32,807 nucleotides of DNA, from positions 1 to 32,807 of the forward strand of contig LRTP01000583.1 in assembly GCA_001550305.1 (NCBI GenBank), written 5' to 3'. Of the stretch, positions 23,037 through 31,939 are shown piece after piece (position 1 is the first letter of the stretch; each line of letters begins with the position of its first letter). Under the pieces are notes generated by a model. The model made no database searches. It saw only the letters and a program-made list of their open reading frames with translations, and was not told the origin of the DNA. This stretch comes from Streptomyces diastatochromogenes (GTDB taxonomy: Bacteria; Actinomycetota; Actinomycetes; Streptomycetales; Streptomycetaceae). The position numbers were made by a program, and so were the translations under genes.

Positions 23037-24017
23037 GTGGAGGCCGAGGAGTTCCTGCTCGTGCGGGACATGTTCCGCACGTTCGCCGCACGGTTCCGGA
23101 TCGGCTCGGCCGACGAGGTGAAGCCGACCGCGCGCACCGCCGCGCAGGAGGCGCTCGGCGAACTGGGTCTCGCCGAACTGCGCCGCTCCTCACCCCCGGC
23201 CGCCACCGTCCAGGAGTGCGCCCTGCTCGCCGAGGAACACGGCCGGCAGCCCCTGACCACCTCCCTGGTCGGCACCGTGCTCCTCGCCCCGGAACTGCTG
23301 CGACTCCTTGAGCGGGCCGAGCCCTCGGCCCACGGCGGGACACCGACGATCGCCCTCGCCCACGACCTGCGCTTCCCTGACTCCGCCCCGTCCCGACTCC
23401 TCGCCTGGGACTGCGAGGGAGCGGACAGCGCGCTGTGCGTCACACCCGACGGAACGGTGACCGCCCTCGAACTCGGCGCGACCGCACCGGGCATCGATCT
23501 CCTGCGCGGCATCCGCTCGGTGTCGCCCGAGTCGCCCGCACGGGTCCTCGGCCGGCTCGACGCCCAGGAGTACCGGCACTGGCAGGCCTACGCACTCGTC
23601 ATGGTGAGCAGTGAACTCGTCGGCGCGGCCGGGTCGTTCGTCCGGCTGAGCGTGGAGTACGCCCGGGAGCGCCGTCAGTACGGGCAAGCGGTCGGCTCGT
23701 TCCAGGCGGTCCAGCATCTGCTCGCCGACGCGACGGTCCTCGTCGAGGCCTGCACCAGTGCCACCCGGTACGCCGCGTGGTGCCTGGACAACGAGTCGTC
23801 CACGAGGGCCCTGACGGCCGCGCGCGTCGCCAAGGCCGAGGTGAACACGTCGGCCCTCGACGCGGTGTACACGGGCATGCAGGTCTTCGGCGGTATCGCC
23901 CAGACCTGGGAGCACATCGCGCACCTGTACCTCCGCAAGGTCCGCCTGGGCGCCATGACCCTTGCGTCGACGGCCGACCTCCTGACGACGCTGGCCCAGC
24001 CGGAGCTGACCCGATGA
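23037..24017 (+). CDS. Acyl-CoA dehydrogenase subunit (probable partner of the next gene)
   Basis: The 326-residue protein is shorter than usual because its N-terminal helical domain is reduced. It has YARERRQYGQAVGSFQAVQH and a C-terminus with QVFGGIAQTWEHIAHLYLRK. This GGI..TWEHxxHLYLR ending is characteristic of one subunit of heteromeric actinobacterial dehydrogenases such as those in steroid catabolism (FadE/ChsE-type alpha2beta2 enzymes). Start is GTG at 23037, two bases after the crotonase stop. The stop overlaps the next start (ATGA), so the subunits would be made together. Confidence 0.85.
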   Translation: MEAEEFLLVRDMFRTFAARFRIGSADEVKPTARTAAQEALGELGLAELRRSSPPAATVQECALLAEEHGRQPLTTSLVGTVLLAPELLRLLERAEPSAHGGTPTIALAHDLRFPDSAPSRLLAWDCEGADSALCVTPDGTVTALELGATAPGIDLLRGIRSVSPESPARVLGRLDAQEYRHWQAYALVMVSSELVGAAGSFVRLSVEYARERRQYGQAVGSFQAVQHLLADATVLVEACTSATRYAAWCLDNESSTRALTAARVAKAEVNTSALDAVYTGMQVFGGIAQTWEHIAHLYLRKVRLGAMTLASTADLLTTLAQPELTR

Positions 24018-25183
24018 CCGACACGCCCCTGGACTTCGGCGACCCCGCGGACCTCGACCGGCTGCGCCGTCGGTTCCGTGCCTGGCTGGCCGACCACCCG
24101 CTGCCCGAACGCCTCCCGGACGAGCCGGTCCCGGTCTTCCTCCACCGGTGGCACCGCCTGCTGTACTCGGGCGGCTGGGTGGGCCTCGACGTCCCCGTCC
24201 GGTACGGCGGCCAGGGCCTGAGCGCGCTGCACCAGGTCGCCATAAGCGATGAACTCGGCGCCTGTCACGCCCCCGGAGTCCCCCGGATCGGCTATCTCGC
24301 CCACGCGCTCCTGGAGTTCGGCTCCGAGGAGCAGCGTCGGCGCTGGCTGCCGCGCATGCTCGCCGGTGACGACGTGTGGTGTCAGGGCTTCAGCGAGCCG
24401 GGAGCCGGATCGGACCTCGCGGGAATGAGCACGGTCGCGACCCCGCACGAGGACCACTACACCGTACGGGGGCAGAAGCTCTGGACCAGCTACGCGCAGT
24501 ACTCCGGTCTGTGCCTGCTGCTCGCGAGGACCGACCGGTCGGCGCCCGCGCACCGGTCGATCTCGGCGTTCGCCCTGCCGCTGGACCGGCCGGGCGTGAC
24601 GGTACGGCCGCTCAGGGCGGCGAACGGCGACGACGAGTTCTGCGAGCTGTTCCTCGACGACGTACGCGTCGCCCGCTCCGAGCGCATCGGCGCCGAGGGC
24701 GACGGCTGGCCGCTGGCCATGACGACGGTGTCGTACGAGCGCAACGCCCTGGACACCGGACACCTCTCGAAGTACGGGCTGCTCGTCGAACGGCTGCGGC
24801 GCACCGCCCGGGAACGCCGGGCAGACCTCCCTGACGGGCTGCTGTCCGAGATCGGCCGGTGCTTCGTGGACTACGAGGTCCTGGTGGCGCACGCCCGGCG
24901 GCGCACCGCCGAGCGGCTGGGCGGACAGCTCGCCGGACCGGAGTCGTCCATCGACAAGCTGCTGATGACCAGGACCGAGCAGCGGCTCTACGAGACGGCC
25001 CTCAAGGTCTTCCCCGAAGAACAACTCCGGGGCGAGGGAGAAGAGGGCGAGGAGCGCGCGGGGGCGAGCGAGCTCTTCGGTGACTACCTCTATTCCAGAG
25101 CCGCGTCCGTGTACGGCGGAACGTCGCAGATCCAGCGCAACATCATCGCGAAACGGGTCCTGGGTCTGCCGTCCGGCGACTAG
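24014..25183 (+). CDS. Acyl-CoA dehydrogenase subunit, full-length partner
   Basis: The 389-residue enzyme has VPVRYGGQGLSALHQVAISD, then GFSEPGAGSDLAGMSTVATP and RGQKLWTSYAQYS of the flavin-binding beta-domain. The C-terminal domain has SYERNALDTGH with a candidate catalytic Glu and VYGGTSQIQRNIIAKRVLGL. It resembles the larger FadE subunit of heteromeric dehydrogenases. A Gly/Glu-rich insert (RGEGEEGEERAGAS) is near residue 340. It overlaps the preceding subunit by 4 nt, and the two probably form one enzyme that desaturates a bulky acyl-CoA. Confidence 0.87.
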   Translation: MTDTPLDFGDPADLDRLRRRFRAWLADHPLPERLPDEPVPVFLHRWHRLLYSGGWVGLDVPVRYGGQGLSALHQVAISDELGACHAPGVPRIGYLAHALLEFGSEEQRRRWLPRMLAGDDVWCQGFSEPGAGSDLAGMSTVATPHEDHYTVRGQKLWTSYAQYSGLCLLLARTDRSAPAHRSISAFALPLDRPGVTVRPLRAANGDDEFCELFLDDVRVARSERIGAEGDGWPLAMTTVSYERNALDTGHLSKYGLLVERLRRTARERRADLPDGLLSEIGRCFVDYEVLVAHARRRTAERLGGQLAGPESSIDKLLMTRTEQRLYETALKVFPEEQLRGEGEEGEERAGASELFGDYLYSRAASVYGGTSQIQRNIIAKRVLGLPSGD

Positions 25184-25225
25184 CACCTGGATCAGCGGGA
25201 TTTCATGTCCGATGGGAGTTCACCC

Positions 25226-26815
25226 GTGCGATACGACCTCGAATACCGGAGCATTCCCCATGTGATCAGAGTTGCCGCCAAGCAATTCGCGGACGCGCCG
25301 GCCCTCGTCGACGAGAGTCGCCGGTGGAGTTTCCGTGAGTTGGAGCACCACATGGTCCGGGCCGTGAAGGCCGCCGTCGCGCTGGGGATCGAGCCGGGGG
25401 ACCGTGTCGGTCTGTGCGCTCCGAACTCCGCCGAGTGGATCCTGGCCGCGCTCGGCATCCAGGGCGCCGGGGGCATCGTGGTACCGCTCAACACGAGGTT
25501 CAAGGCACAGGAGATCGCCTACATTCTGCGCAGGTCCGGAGCGAAGGCCGTCTTCGCCTCGTCCTTCCTCGGCCATGACTACATAGCCGGGTTGAGGAAC
25601 GCGGATCCGGATCTGCCCGCGTTGCGCAGGACGGTGTCGATTCTCGGCCCGCAGGGGGCGGCGGACCTCGCCTGGGAGGACTTCCTTCGCGCGGGAGAGG
25701 CCGACTCCTCGTCCATGGCCCACGACTTGATCGACCGGCTGACTCCGGACGACGTGTCCGACGTGATGTTCACCTCCGGCACCACCGGCCATCCCAAGGG
25801 CGTCGTGCTGACCCATGGACAGTCGCTGCGCGCCTATGGCTGGATGTCCGAGGAATACACGTTCACGCATTCCGACAGCTTTCTGATCATCCCGCCGTTC
25901 TTCCACTGCTTCGGTTACAAGGCGGGGTGGCTCGCTTCCCTGATCCACGGTGTGAAGGTCGTCCCCATGCGCACCTTCGACGCGGGGCGGGCGCTCGAGA
26001 TCATCGGCCGGGAACGGGTCAGCATTCTCCTGGGGCCTCCGACCATTTTCCTGGACCTGGTCAACCATCCGGACCGTTCCGCGTTCGACCTTTCCTCACT
26101 GCGGGTGTCCATGACGGGCGGCACCACCATTCCGGAATCGCTGATCCGCGCCATGAAGTCGGACCTGTCCTTCGACATCGTGATGAGCGCGTACGGGCTG
26201 ACGGAGTCGACCGCGTTGGTGACGACCACCCGGATCGGCGACTCGGAGGAGACGGTCGCGCGGACCACGGGACGGACCATCCCGGACGTCGAGGTGAGCA
26301 TCGTCGACGACCGGGGCGTGGCCGTTCCCACCGGGCAGGACGGCGAGGTCCTGGTACGCGGCTACAACGTCACCCGCGGGTACTGGGACGACCCCGAGGC
26401 CACCGCCGCGGCCGTCGACGCCGAGGGCTGGCTGCACACCGGTGATGTCGGGCGCCTCGACGAGAGGGGAAACCTCGCCATCGTCGACCGCAAGAAGGAC
26501 CTGTACATCGTCGGCGGATTCAACGCCTATCCGGCCGAGATCGAGAAGCTGCTGCTCGGGAACGAGGCCATCGAGCAGGCCGCCGTCATCGGAGTGCCGG
26601 ACGAGCGTCTCGGTGAGGTCGGCTGCGCGTTCCTCGTCGTGAGACCGGGCCACCGGCTGACCGAGTCCGACGTCGTCGCGTGGGCACGCGAGAACATGGC
26701 CAACTTCAAGGTCCCCCGGCATGTCCGGTTCGTCGACGCGCTGCCGCGCAACGCCAGTCAGAAGGTACTGAAGGACGGGCTGCGGCGCGATTGGAGCAAG
26801 CCGAGTGACAACTGA
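25226..26815 (+). CDS. Acyl-CoA synthetase (AMP-dependent, FadD3-like)
   Basis: The 529-residue ligase activates a carboxylic acid to its CoA thioester through an acyl-AMP. It has the ATP-binding loop FTSGTTGHPKGVVLTHG, GLTES, the hinge GDVGRLDERGNLAIVDRKKD and YIVGGFNAYPAEIE, and the catalytic Lys in ASQKVLKDGLR. FadD3-like sequences in actinobacteria act on steroid-derived and other ring acids, but this only suggests the type of substrate. GTG at 25226 has GGGAG 7 nt upstream. An ATG at 25205 would add seven residues. Its stop codon lies inside the next gene (overlap 11 nt). Confidence 0.9.
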   Translation: MRYDLEYRSIPHVIRVAAKQFADAPALVDESRRWSFRELEHHMVRAVKAAVALGIEPGDRVGLCAPNSAEWILAALGIQGAGGIVVPLNTRFKAQEIAYILRRSGAKAVFASSFLGHDYIAGLRNADPDLPALRRTVSILGPQGAADLAWEDFLRAGEADSSSMAHDLIDRLTPDDVSDVMFTSGTTGHPKGVVLTHGQSLRAYGWMSEEYTFTHSDSFLIIPPFFHCFGYKAGWLASLIHGVKVVPMRTFDAGRALEIIGRERVSILLGPPTIFLDLVNHPDRSAFDLSSLRVSMTGGTTIPESLIRAMKSDLSFDIVMSAYGLTESTALVTTTRIGDSEETVARTTGRTIPDVEVSIVDDRGVAVPTGQDGEVLVRGYNVTRGYWDDPEATAAAVDAEGWLHTGDVGRLDERGNLAIVDRKKDLYIVGGFNAYPAEIEKLLLGNEAIEQAAVIGVPDERLGEVGCAFLVVRPGHRLTESDVVAWARENMANFKVPRHVRFVDALPRNASQKVLKDGLRRDWSKPSDN

Positions 26816-28007
26816 TCGCGTGGACACGCCAGGACACGGCTCGGCCGGTCCCCTCGCGGGCATCACCGTGGTGACCCTGGAGCAGGCGGTGTCGGCTCCC
26901 ATGTGCACCCGCACGCTGGGTGACTTCGGGGCGCGGGTGATCAAGGTGGAGAACCCCCGGGGCGGCGACTTCGCCCGGCACTACGACGACGTGGTGGGCG
27001 GCCTCGGGGCCCACTTCGTCTGGCTCAACCGGGGCAAGGAGTCGGTGGCCCTGGACCTCAAGTCCCCGGCCGGGATGGCGGTGCTGCGCCGGCTGCTCGA
27101 CCGCGCCGACGTCCTGGTCTCCAACCTCGCGCCCGGCGCGACCGCGAAACTCGGCGTCGCCCCGGCCGACCTGGCCGTGAGTCATCCCGGGCTCATCGCG
27201 GTGGAGATCGACGGGTACGGGCCCGGCGGGCCGCTCTCCCACAAGCGCGCCTACGACCTGCTGGTCCAGGCCGAGTCGGGGGCGTGCGCGACCACGGGCC
27301 GACCCGGCGCGCCGGCCAAGGCGGGACCGCCGATGGCCGATGTGAGCACCGGTCTGTACGCCGCCCTGTCGATCATGGCGCTGCTCTGCGGGAAGGAGCG
27401 CGGCCGGGTGCAGGGGCCCACGTCCGCCGCGGTCAGCCTGTTCGACACCATGACGGAGTTGATGGGCTATTCGCTGACCTACACCCGGCACACGGGCGTG
27501 GACCAGGAGCCGAAGGGCATGGGCTCGCCCGCGGTGGCGCCGTACGGTGCCTATCCCACGGCCGACGGTCACACCGTCGTCCTCGGCACCACCAACGACG
27601 GCGAGTGGCAACGGCTCGCGCGTGAGCTGCTCGGCCGCCCGGACCTGGCGGACGACGAGCGCTTGCGGAGCAACTCCGGCCGGGTCGCGCACAGTGAGGT
27701 CCTCGACGCGGAGATCGGCGCCTGGTGCGCGCGTCATGATCTGGCGTACGTCCAGGACCGTGCGGATGCCGCGGGGATAGGGAACTCCCGCTACAACACC
27801 CCGAGCGACGTCGTCGCGCACCCGCATCTGACGGCCCGCGACCGCTGGCGCGAGATCGACACGCCGGGCGGTCCGGTGCCCGCGCTGCTGCCACCCCCGG
27901 TCATCTCCGGCTACGAGCAGCCGATGGGGCCGATCCCGGCCCTCGGCGAACACACCGCGGCCGTCCTCGCCGAGCTGGGGATCGGCGCCGACGGGGAGTC
28001 GCTGTGA
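26805..28007 (+). CDS. Class III (CaiB/BaiF) CoA-transferase or racemase
   Basis: The 400-residue protein has LAGITVVTLEQAVSAPMCTR, then ARVIKVENPRGGDFAR, LDLKSPAGMAVLRRLLDRAD and the family strand GYGPGGPLSHKRAYDLLVQA. The Asp in PPMADVSTGLYAALSI is at the catalytic position of class III CoA-transferases. It could move CoA between two acids, or racemise 2-methylacyl-CoA as in alpha-methylacyl-CoA racemase. GTG at 26805 lies within the end of the synthetase gene. Its stop overlaps the next GTG (GTGA). Confidence 0.87.
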   Translation: MTTDRVDTPGHGSAGPLAGITVVTLEQAVSAPMCTRTLGDFGARVIKVENPRGGDFARHYDDVVGGLGAHFVWLNRGKESVALDLKSPAGMAVLRRLLDRADVLVSNLAPGATAKLGVAPADLAVSHPGLIAVEIDGYGPGGPLSHKRAYDLLVQAESGACATTGRPGAPAKAGPPMADVSTGLYAALSIMALLCGKERGRVQGPTSAAVSLFDTMTELMGYSLTYTRHTGVDQEPKGMGSPAVAPYGAYPTADGHTVVLGTTNDGEWQRLARELLGRPDLADDERLRSNSGRVAHSEVLDAEIGAWCARHDLAYVQDRADAAGIGNSRYNTPSDVVAHPHLTARDRWREIDTPGGPVPALLPPPVISGYEQPMGPIPALGEHTAAVLAELGIGADGESL

Positions 28008-28840
28008 GCGAGGAGCCGGTGCTGTTCCGCGACGACTCGGGCGGCGTACGGACGCTGACGCTGAACCGTCCGCACCGCAGGAACGCGATCGACGAGGAGT
28101 TGTGGCGCGCCCTGCGGGACGCGCTCACGGACGCGGGCAACGACCGGTCCGTACGGGCACTCGTGCTGACCGGGGCCGGTGGCGCGTTCTGCTCCGGCGC
28201 GGACATCTCGGGGGGAGTCAGTGCCGCGCACCCCATGTACCGGATGCGCACCCTGAGCGAAGTGACCCTGCTGCTGCACGAGTTGCCCGTTCCGACCGTC
28301 GCCAGGGTCAGCGGGGTGGCGGTCGGCGCGGGCTGGAATCTGGCGCTCGGGTGCGATCTGGTGGTCGCCACTCCGGAGTCGAGGTTCTCGCAGATCTTCG
28401 CGCGGCGCGGGCTGTCCCTCGACTGCGGGGGATCCTGGCTGTTGCCGAGGCTCGTGGGTCTGCAGCAGGCCAAACGGCTCGCGCTGCTCGCCGAGACGAT
28501 CGACGCCGAGGAGGCGCGGTCGCTGAACCTGGTGACGTGGGTGGTGCGCGCGGAGGAGATCGACGACTTCGTGGCGCGCCTCGGCACGCGGCTGGTGGCG
28601 GGCGCCCCGGTGGCCCTCGCCCAGAACAAGGCGCTGCTGAACGAGGGCACCGACCGCACCCTGCGGGACGCGCTCGCGAACGAGGCGCGGGCCCAGGCCG
28701 TCAACTTCGCCACGGCGGACGTCCCGGAGGCGTACTCCGCGTTCAAGGAGAAGCGCGCGCCGGTCTTCACGGGCCGCTGGGCGGTGGCGGGTTCGAGGCC
28801 ATCTCAACGACCGGAAGGGCCGACATGCGGGAAGCAGTGA
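28004..28840 (+). CDS. Enoyl-CoA hydratase/isomerase-family (crotonase) protein, PaaG-like
   Basis: The 278-residue crotonase has LTGAGGAFCSGADISGG and VSGVAVGAGWNLALGCDLVV for the oxyanion hole. The two glutamates of mammalian enoyl-CoA hydratase are not kept (GWNLA, FSQIFARRG). Instead LSLDCGGSWLLPRLVG carries an Asp at the place used by PaaG-type isomerases. It may be an isomerase that moves a double bond. The C-terminus runs 16 nt into the thiolase gene. GTG at 28004 is coupled to the previous stop. Confidence 0.85.
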   Translation: MSEEPVLFRDDSGGVRTLTLNRPHRRNAIDEELWRALRDALTDAGNDRSVRALVLTGAGGAFCSGADISGGVSAAHPMYRMRTLSEVTLLLHELPVPTVARVSGVAVGAGWNLALGCDLVVATPESRFSQIFARRGLSLDCGGSWLLPRLVGLQQAKRLALLAETIDAEEARSLNLVTWVVRAEEIDDFVARLGTRLVAGAPVALAQNKALLNEGTDRTLRDALANEARAQAVNFATADVPEAYSAFKEKRAPVFTGRWAVAGSRPSQRPEGPTCGKQ

Positions 28841-29982
28841 TCGTGGAGGCGGTCCGTACCGCCGTGGGCAAGCGCGACGGCGGGCTGTCGGGCATGCACG
28901 CCGCCGACCTCTCCGCGGTCGTCCTGGCCGCGCTCGTCGAGCGGACGGGCATCGATCCGAAGGTCGTCGACGACGTGATCTGGGGCTGTGTCTCCCAGGT
29001 CGGGGACCAGTCGAGCAATATCGGACGCTATGCGGTGCTGGCCGCGGGCTGGCCCGAGAGCATCCCGGGGACCACGGTCAACCGGGCCTGCGGATCGAGC
29101 CAGCAGGCGCTGGACTTCGCCGCGCAGGCGGTCATGTCCGGCCAGCAGGACGTCGTCGTGGCGGGCGGGGTCGAGGTGATGAGCCGGGTGCCGCTCGGCT
29201 CCGCGCGCTCGACCGGCATGCCGTACGGTCCGCAGGTCCTGACCCGCTACCAGGACTTCTCCTTCAACCAGGGCGTCTCCGCCGAGAAGATCGCGCAGAC
29301 GTGGGGCTTCGCACGGGAGCGGCTCGACGCGTTCTCGGCGCTGTCGCACGAGCGGGCCGCGGCGGCGCAGGACGCCGGTGCCTTCGAGGCCCAGATCACC
29401 GCCGTGTCGACCGCGGGGGCGACGACCGTGACCCTCGACGAGGGCATCCGGCGGGGTACGAGCGTCGAGACCCTCGCCAAGCTCAGGCCGGCGTTCACCG
29501 AGGACGGTATGATCCACGCGGGCAACGCCTCGCAGATCTCCGACGGGGCGGCGGCGCTGCTGGTGACGACACCGCAGAAGGCGCGCGAGCTGGGGCTGAC
29601 GCCGCTCGTGCGCCACCGCGCGGGCGTGGTCACCGGCTCCGACCCGGTGCTCATGCTCACCGGTCCGATCCCCGCGACCGAGAAGGTGCTGCGGAAGGCG
29701 GGCGTGGGCCTGCCGGAGGTCGGCGTCTTCGAGGTGAACGAGGCCTTCGCGCCCGTACCCCTGGCCTGGCTCGCCGAGACCGGCGCGGACCCCGCGCTGC
29801 TCAATCCGCTGGGCGGCGCGATCGCGCTCGGCCATCCGCTGGGCGCGTCGGGGGCCGTGCTGATGACCCGCATGGTCCACCACATGCGGGACCACGGGAT
29901 CCGCTACGGCCTGCAGACCATGTGCGAGGGCGGCGGCACCGCCAACGCGACCCTCGTAGAGCTCGTATCCCCCGCATCCTGA
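28825..29982 (+). CDS. Acetyl-CoA acyltransferase (thiolase)
   Basis: The 385-residue thiolase cleaves a 3-ketoacyl-CoA. Active-site residues are present: the nucleophilic Cys in NRACGSSQQAL (about residue 92), the HP motif GGAIALGHPLGASGA and the second Cys in CEGGGTANAT. VNEAFAPVPLAW near the C-terminus matches actinobacterial degradative thiolases such as FadA5-like proteins. The overlap with the upstream crotonase and the 17-bp gap to the next dehydrogenase show the operon continues. It should release acetyl- or propionyl-CoA in the pathway. Confidence 0.92.
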   Translation: MREAVIVEAVRTAVGKRDGGLSGMHAADLSAVVLAALVERTGIDPKVVDDVIWGCVSQVGDQSSNIGRYAVLAAGWPESIPGTTVNRACGSSQQALDFAAQAVMSGQQDVVVAGGVEVMSRVPLGSARSTGMPYGPQVLTRYQDFSFNQGVSAEKIAQTWGFARERLDAFSALSHERAAAAQDAGAFEAQITAVSTAGATTVTLDEGIRRGTSVETLAKLRPAFTEDGMIHAGNASQISDGAAALLVTTPQKARELGLTPLVRHRAGVVTGSDPVLMLTGPIPATEKVLRKAGVGLPEVGVFEVNEAFAPVPLAWLAETGADPALLNPLGGAIALGHPLGASGAVLMTRMVHHMRDHGIRYGLQTMCEGGGTANATLVELVSPAS

Positions 29983-30002
29983 GCACCCTCACGGAGGACG
30001 TC

Positions 30003-31151
30003 GTGCGCCGAGAACTCCTCACCGCCGACCACGAAGCGTTCCGGCAGCTCGTCCGGGAGTTCGTGGCCAAGGAGGTGGTCCCCCACTACACGGAGTGGGA
30101 GCACGCGGGCCGGCTGCCGCGCGAGCTCTTCGAGAAGCTCGGCTCACTCGGAGTGCTGGGCATCTCCATACCCGAGGCGTACGGCGGAGCGGGCCTGCGC
30201 GACTACCGCTACAACGTCGTGCTCCAGGAGGAGGCGGCCCGCGCCCTGGTCACGCTCGGCACGGTACGCACCCAACTCGACGTCGTCCTGCCGTACTTCC
30301 TCGCGTACGCCGACGAGCACCAGCGTGAGCGCTGGTTCCCCGGCCTCGCGACGGGCCGGCTCCTGACCGCCGTCGCCATGACCGAACCGGGCACGGGCTC
30401 CGATCTCGCGGGCATCCGCACCACCGCCGTACGCGACGGGGACACCTACGTCCTCAAGGGGGCCAAGACGTTCATCACGGGCGGTCTCCTCGCCGACCTG
30501 GTGATCGTGGTGGCGCGCACGTCGACCGATCCGGGCGACCGGCGGGCGGGCCTGACCCTGCTGGTCGTGGAGGACGGCATGCCGGGGTTCGCGCGCGGCC
30601 GGGTGCTCGACAAGATGGGCATCAAGGTGCAGGACACCGTGGAGTTGTCCTTCGACGAGGTGCGGGTCCCGGTCGCCAACCGGCTCGGCGAGGAGGGCGC
30701 GGCCTTCGGCTATCTCGGCCACAACCTTCCGCAGGAGCGGATGACGGTGGCGGTCGGCTCGGTCGCGCAGGCGAAGGCGGCACTCGAGACGACCCTCGAA
30801 TACGTCAAGGAGCGGCAGGTGTTCGGGACTCCGGTCGCCTCCTTCCAGAACACGAAGTTCGAACTCGCCGCGGTGGCCGCCGAGATCGAGGCCGCGCAGA
30901 CGATGCTCGACCGCGCGGTGCGCGAGCTCGTCGACGGCGACCTCTCCGGCGCGGACGCGGCCAAGGTCAAACTGTTCTGCACGGAGATGCAGGCACGCGC
31001 GGTCGACCGCTGTCTGCAACTCTTCGGGGGGTACGGGTACATCCTGGAGTACCCCATCGCCCGGCTGTACGCGGATGCGCGCATCACCCGCATCTACGCC
31101 GGCACGAGCGAGGTCATGAAGGTCATCATCGCCAAATCCCTGGGACTGTGA
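30003..31151 (+). CDS. Acyl-CoA dehydrogenase
   Basis: The 382-residue enzyme has ISIPEAYGGAGLRDYRYNVV, AMTEPGTGSDLAGIRTTAVR and LKGAKTFITGG. The C-terminal domain has HNLPQERMTVAVGSVAQAKA, where the Glu of PQER is the long-chain-type base, and the end ITRIYAGTSEVMKVIIAKSL. The Glu of the short-chain YEGT motif is Ala here. That supports use of the LCAD/IVD-type position. GTG at 30003 has GGAGG 5 nt upstream. The stop overlaps the GTG of the next gene. Confidence 0.9.
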   Translation: MRRELLTADHEAFRQLVREFVAKEVVPHYTEWEHAGRLPRELFEKLGSLGVLGISIPEAYGGAGLRDYRYNVVLQEEAARALVTLGTVRTQLDVVLPYFLAYADEHQRERWFPGLATGRLLTAVAMTEPGTGSDLAGIRTTAVRDGDTYVLKGAKTFITGGLLADLVIVVARTSTDPGDRRAGLTLLVVEDGMPGFARGRVLDKMGIKVQDTVELSFDEVRVPVANRLGEEGAAFGYLGHNLPQERMTVAVGSVAQAKAALETTLEYVKERQVFGTPVASFQNTKFELAAVAAEIEAAQTMLDRAVRELVDGDLSGADAAKVKLFCTEMQARAVDRCLQLFGGYGYILEYPIARLYADARITRIYAGTSEVMKVIIAKSLGL

Positions 31152-31927
31152 GCAGCATGGCGGACTTCTCCAGCAGGACCGGCGTCGCGTTCGTCGCGGG
31201 CGGCACCGGCGGCATCGGCGCGGCCGTCGTGCGCATGCTGGCCGAGCGCGGCAGCGACGTGGCGTTCACCTACCGCTCCAGCCGGGCCGGGGCCGACGCC
31301 CTGGCGGCCGAGGTGAAGGCGTACGGGCGCCAAGTCCTCGCGCTGCGCCTCGACCTGGGCGACGAGCGGGCGACAGCGGAGGCGGTCACCGAGGCATCGG
31401 ACGCCTTCGGGGGCCTGCACACGCTGGTGTACGCGGCGGGCCCGCATGTGCCGATGGTGCACCTCAGCAAGGTGACGCCGAGTCAGTACCGGGCCCAACT
31501 CGACGCGGACGCGGTGGCGTTCTTCAACCTCGTCCATCCCGCGCTGCCCCGGCTGCGGGAGACTCGGGGCTCGATCGTCGCCGTCACCACCGTGGCCACC
31601 CGACGGTTCCCCGTGCGCGACGGGCTGTCGTCGGGTACGAAGGGGGCGGTCGAGGCGGTGGCGCGGGCGCTGGCCGCCGAGGAGGGCCGCTACGGGGTCC
31701 GCGTGAACTGCGTCGGCCCCGGCATGCTGACCGACGGCATCGCCGCCCGTCTGATCAGCTCCGGCGAACTCGACACGGCGGCCCTGGACATCACCCGGCG
31801 CAACATCCCGCTGCGCCGATTCGGCGAGGCGAAGGACATCGCGGAGGCGGTGGCGTTCCTCGCCTCGGACCGAGCCGGATTCATCACCGGGCAGGCGCTG
31901 GGGGTGGACGGCGGGTACAGCGTCTAG
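31148..31927 (+). CDS. SDR-family protein with unusual active site (2,4-dienoyl-CoA reductase-like)
   Basis: The 259-residue SDR has the cofactor loop AGGTGGIGAAVV and the GYSV end. The usual YxxxK is replaced by SSGTK: the Lys is kept and the Tyr is Ser. The segment SSGTKGAVEAVARALAAEEG then RYGVRVNCVGPG lines up with mitochondrial 2,4-dienoyl-CoA reductase, which also has Ser at that place but supplies a Tyr 15 residues before the Lys. That position is Ala here. It could be a dienoyl-CoA reductase variant, another CoA-acting enzyme, or a non-catalytic protein. GTG at 31148 overlaps the preceding stop; ATG at 31157 is also possible. Confidence 0.82.
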   Translation: MSSMADFSSRTGVAFVAGGTGGIGAAVVRMLAERGSDVAFTYRSSRAGADALAAEVKAYGRQVLALRLDLGDERATAEAVTEASDAFGGLHTLVYAAGPHVPMVHLSKVTPSQYRAQLDADAVAFFNLVHPALPRLRETRGSIVAVTTVATRRFPVRDGLSSGTKGAVEAVARALAAEEGRYGVRVNCVGPGMLTDGIAARLISSGELDTAALDITRRNIPLRRFGEAKDIAEAVAFLASDRAGFITGQALGVDGGYSV

Positions 31928-31939
31928 TGGCCCGGGAGT

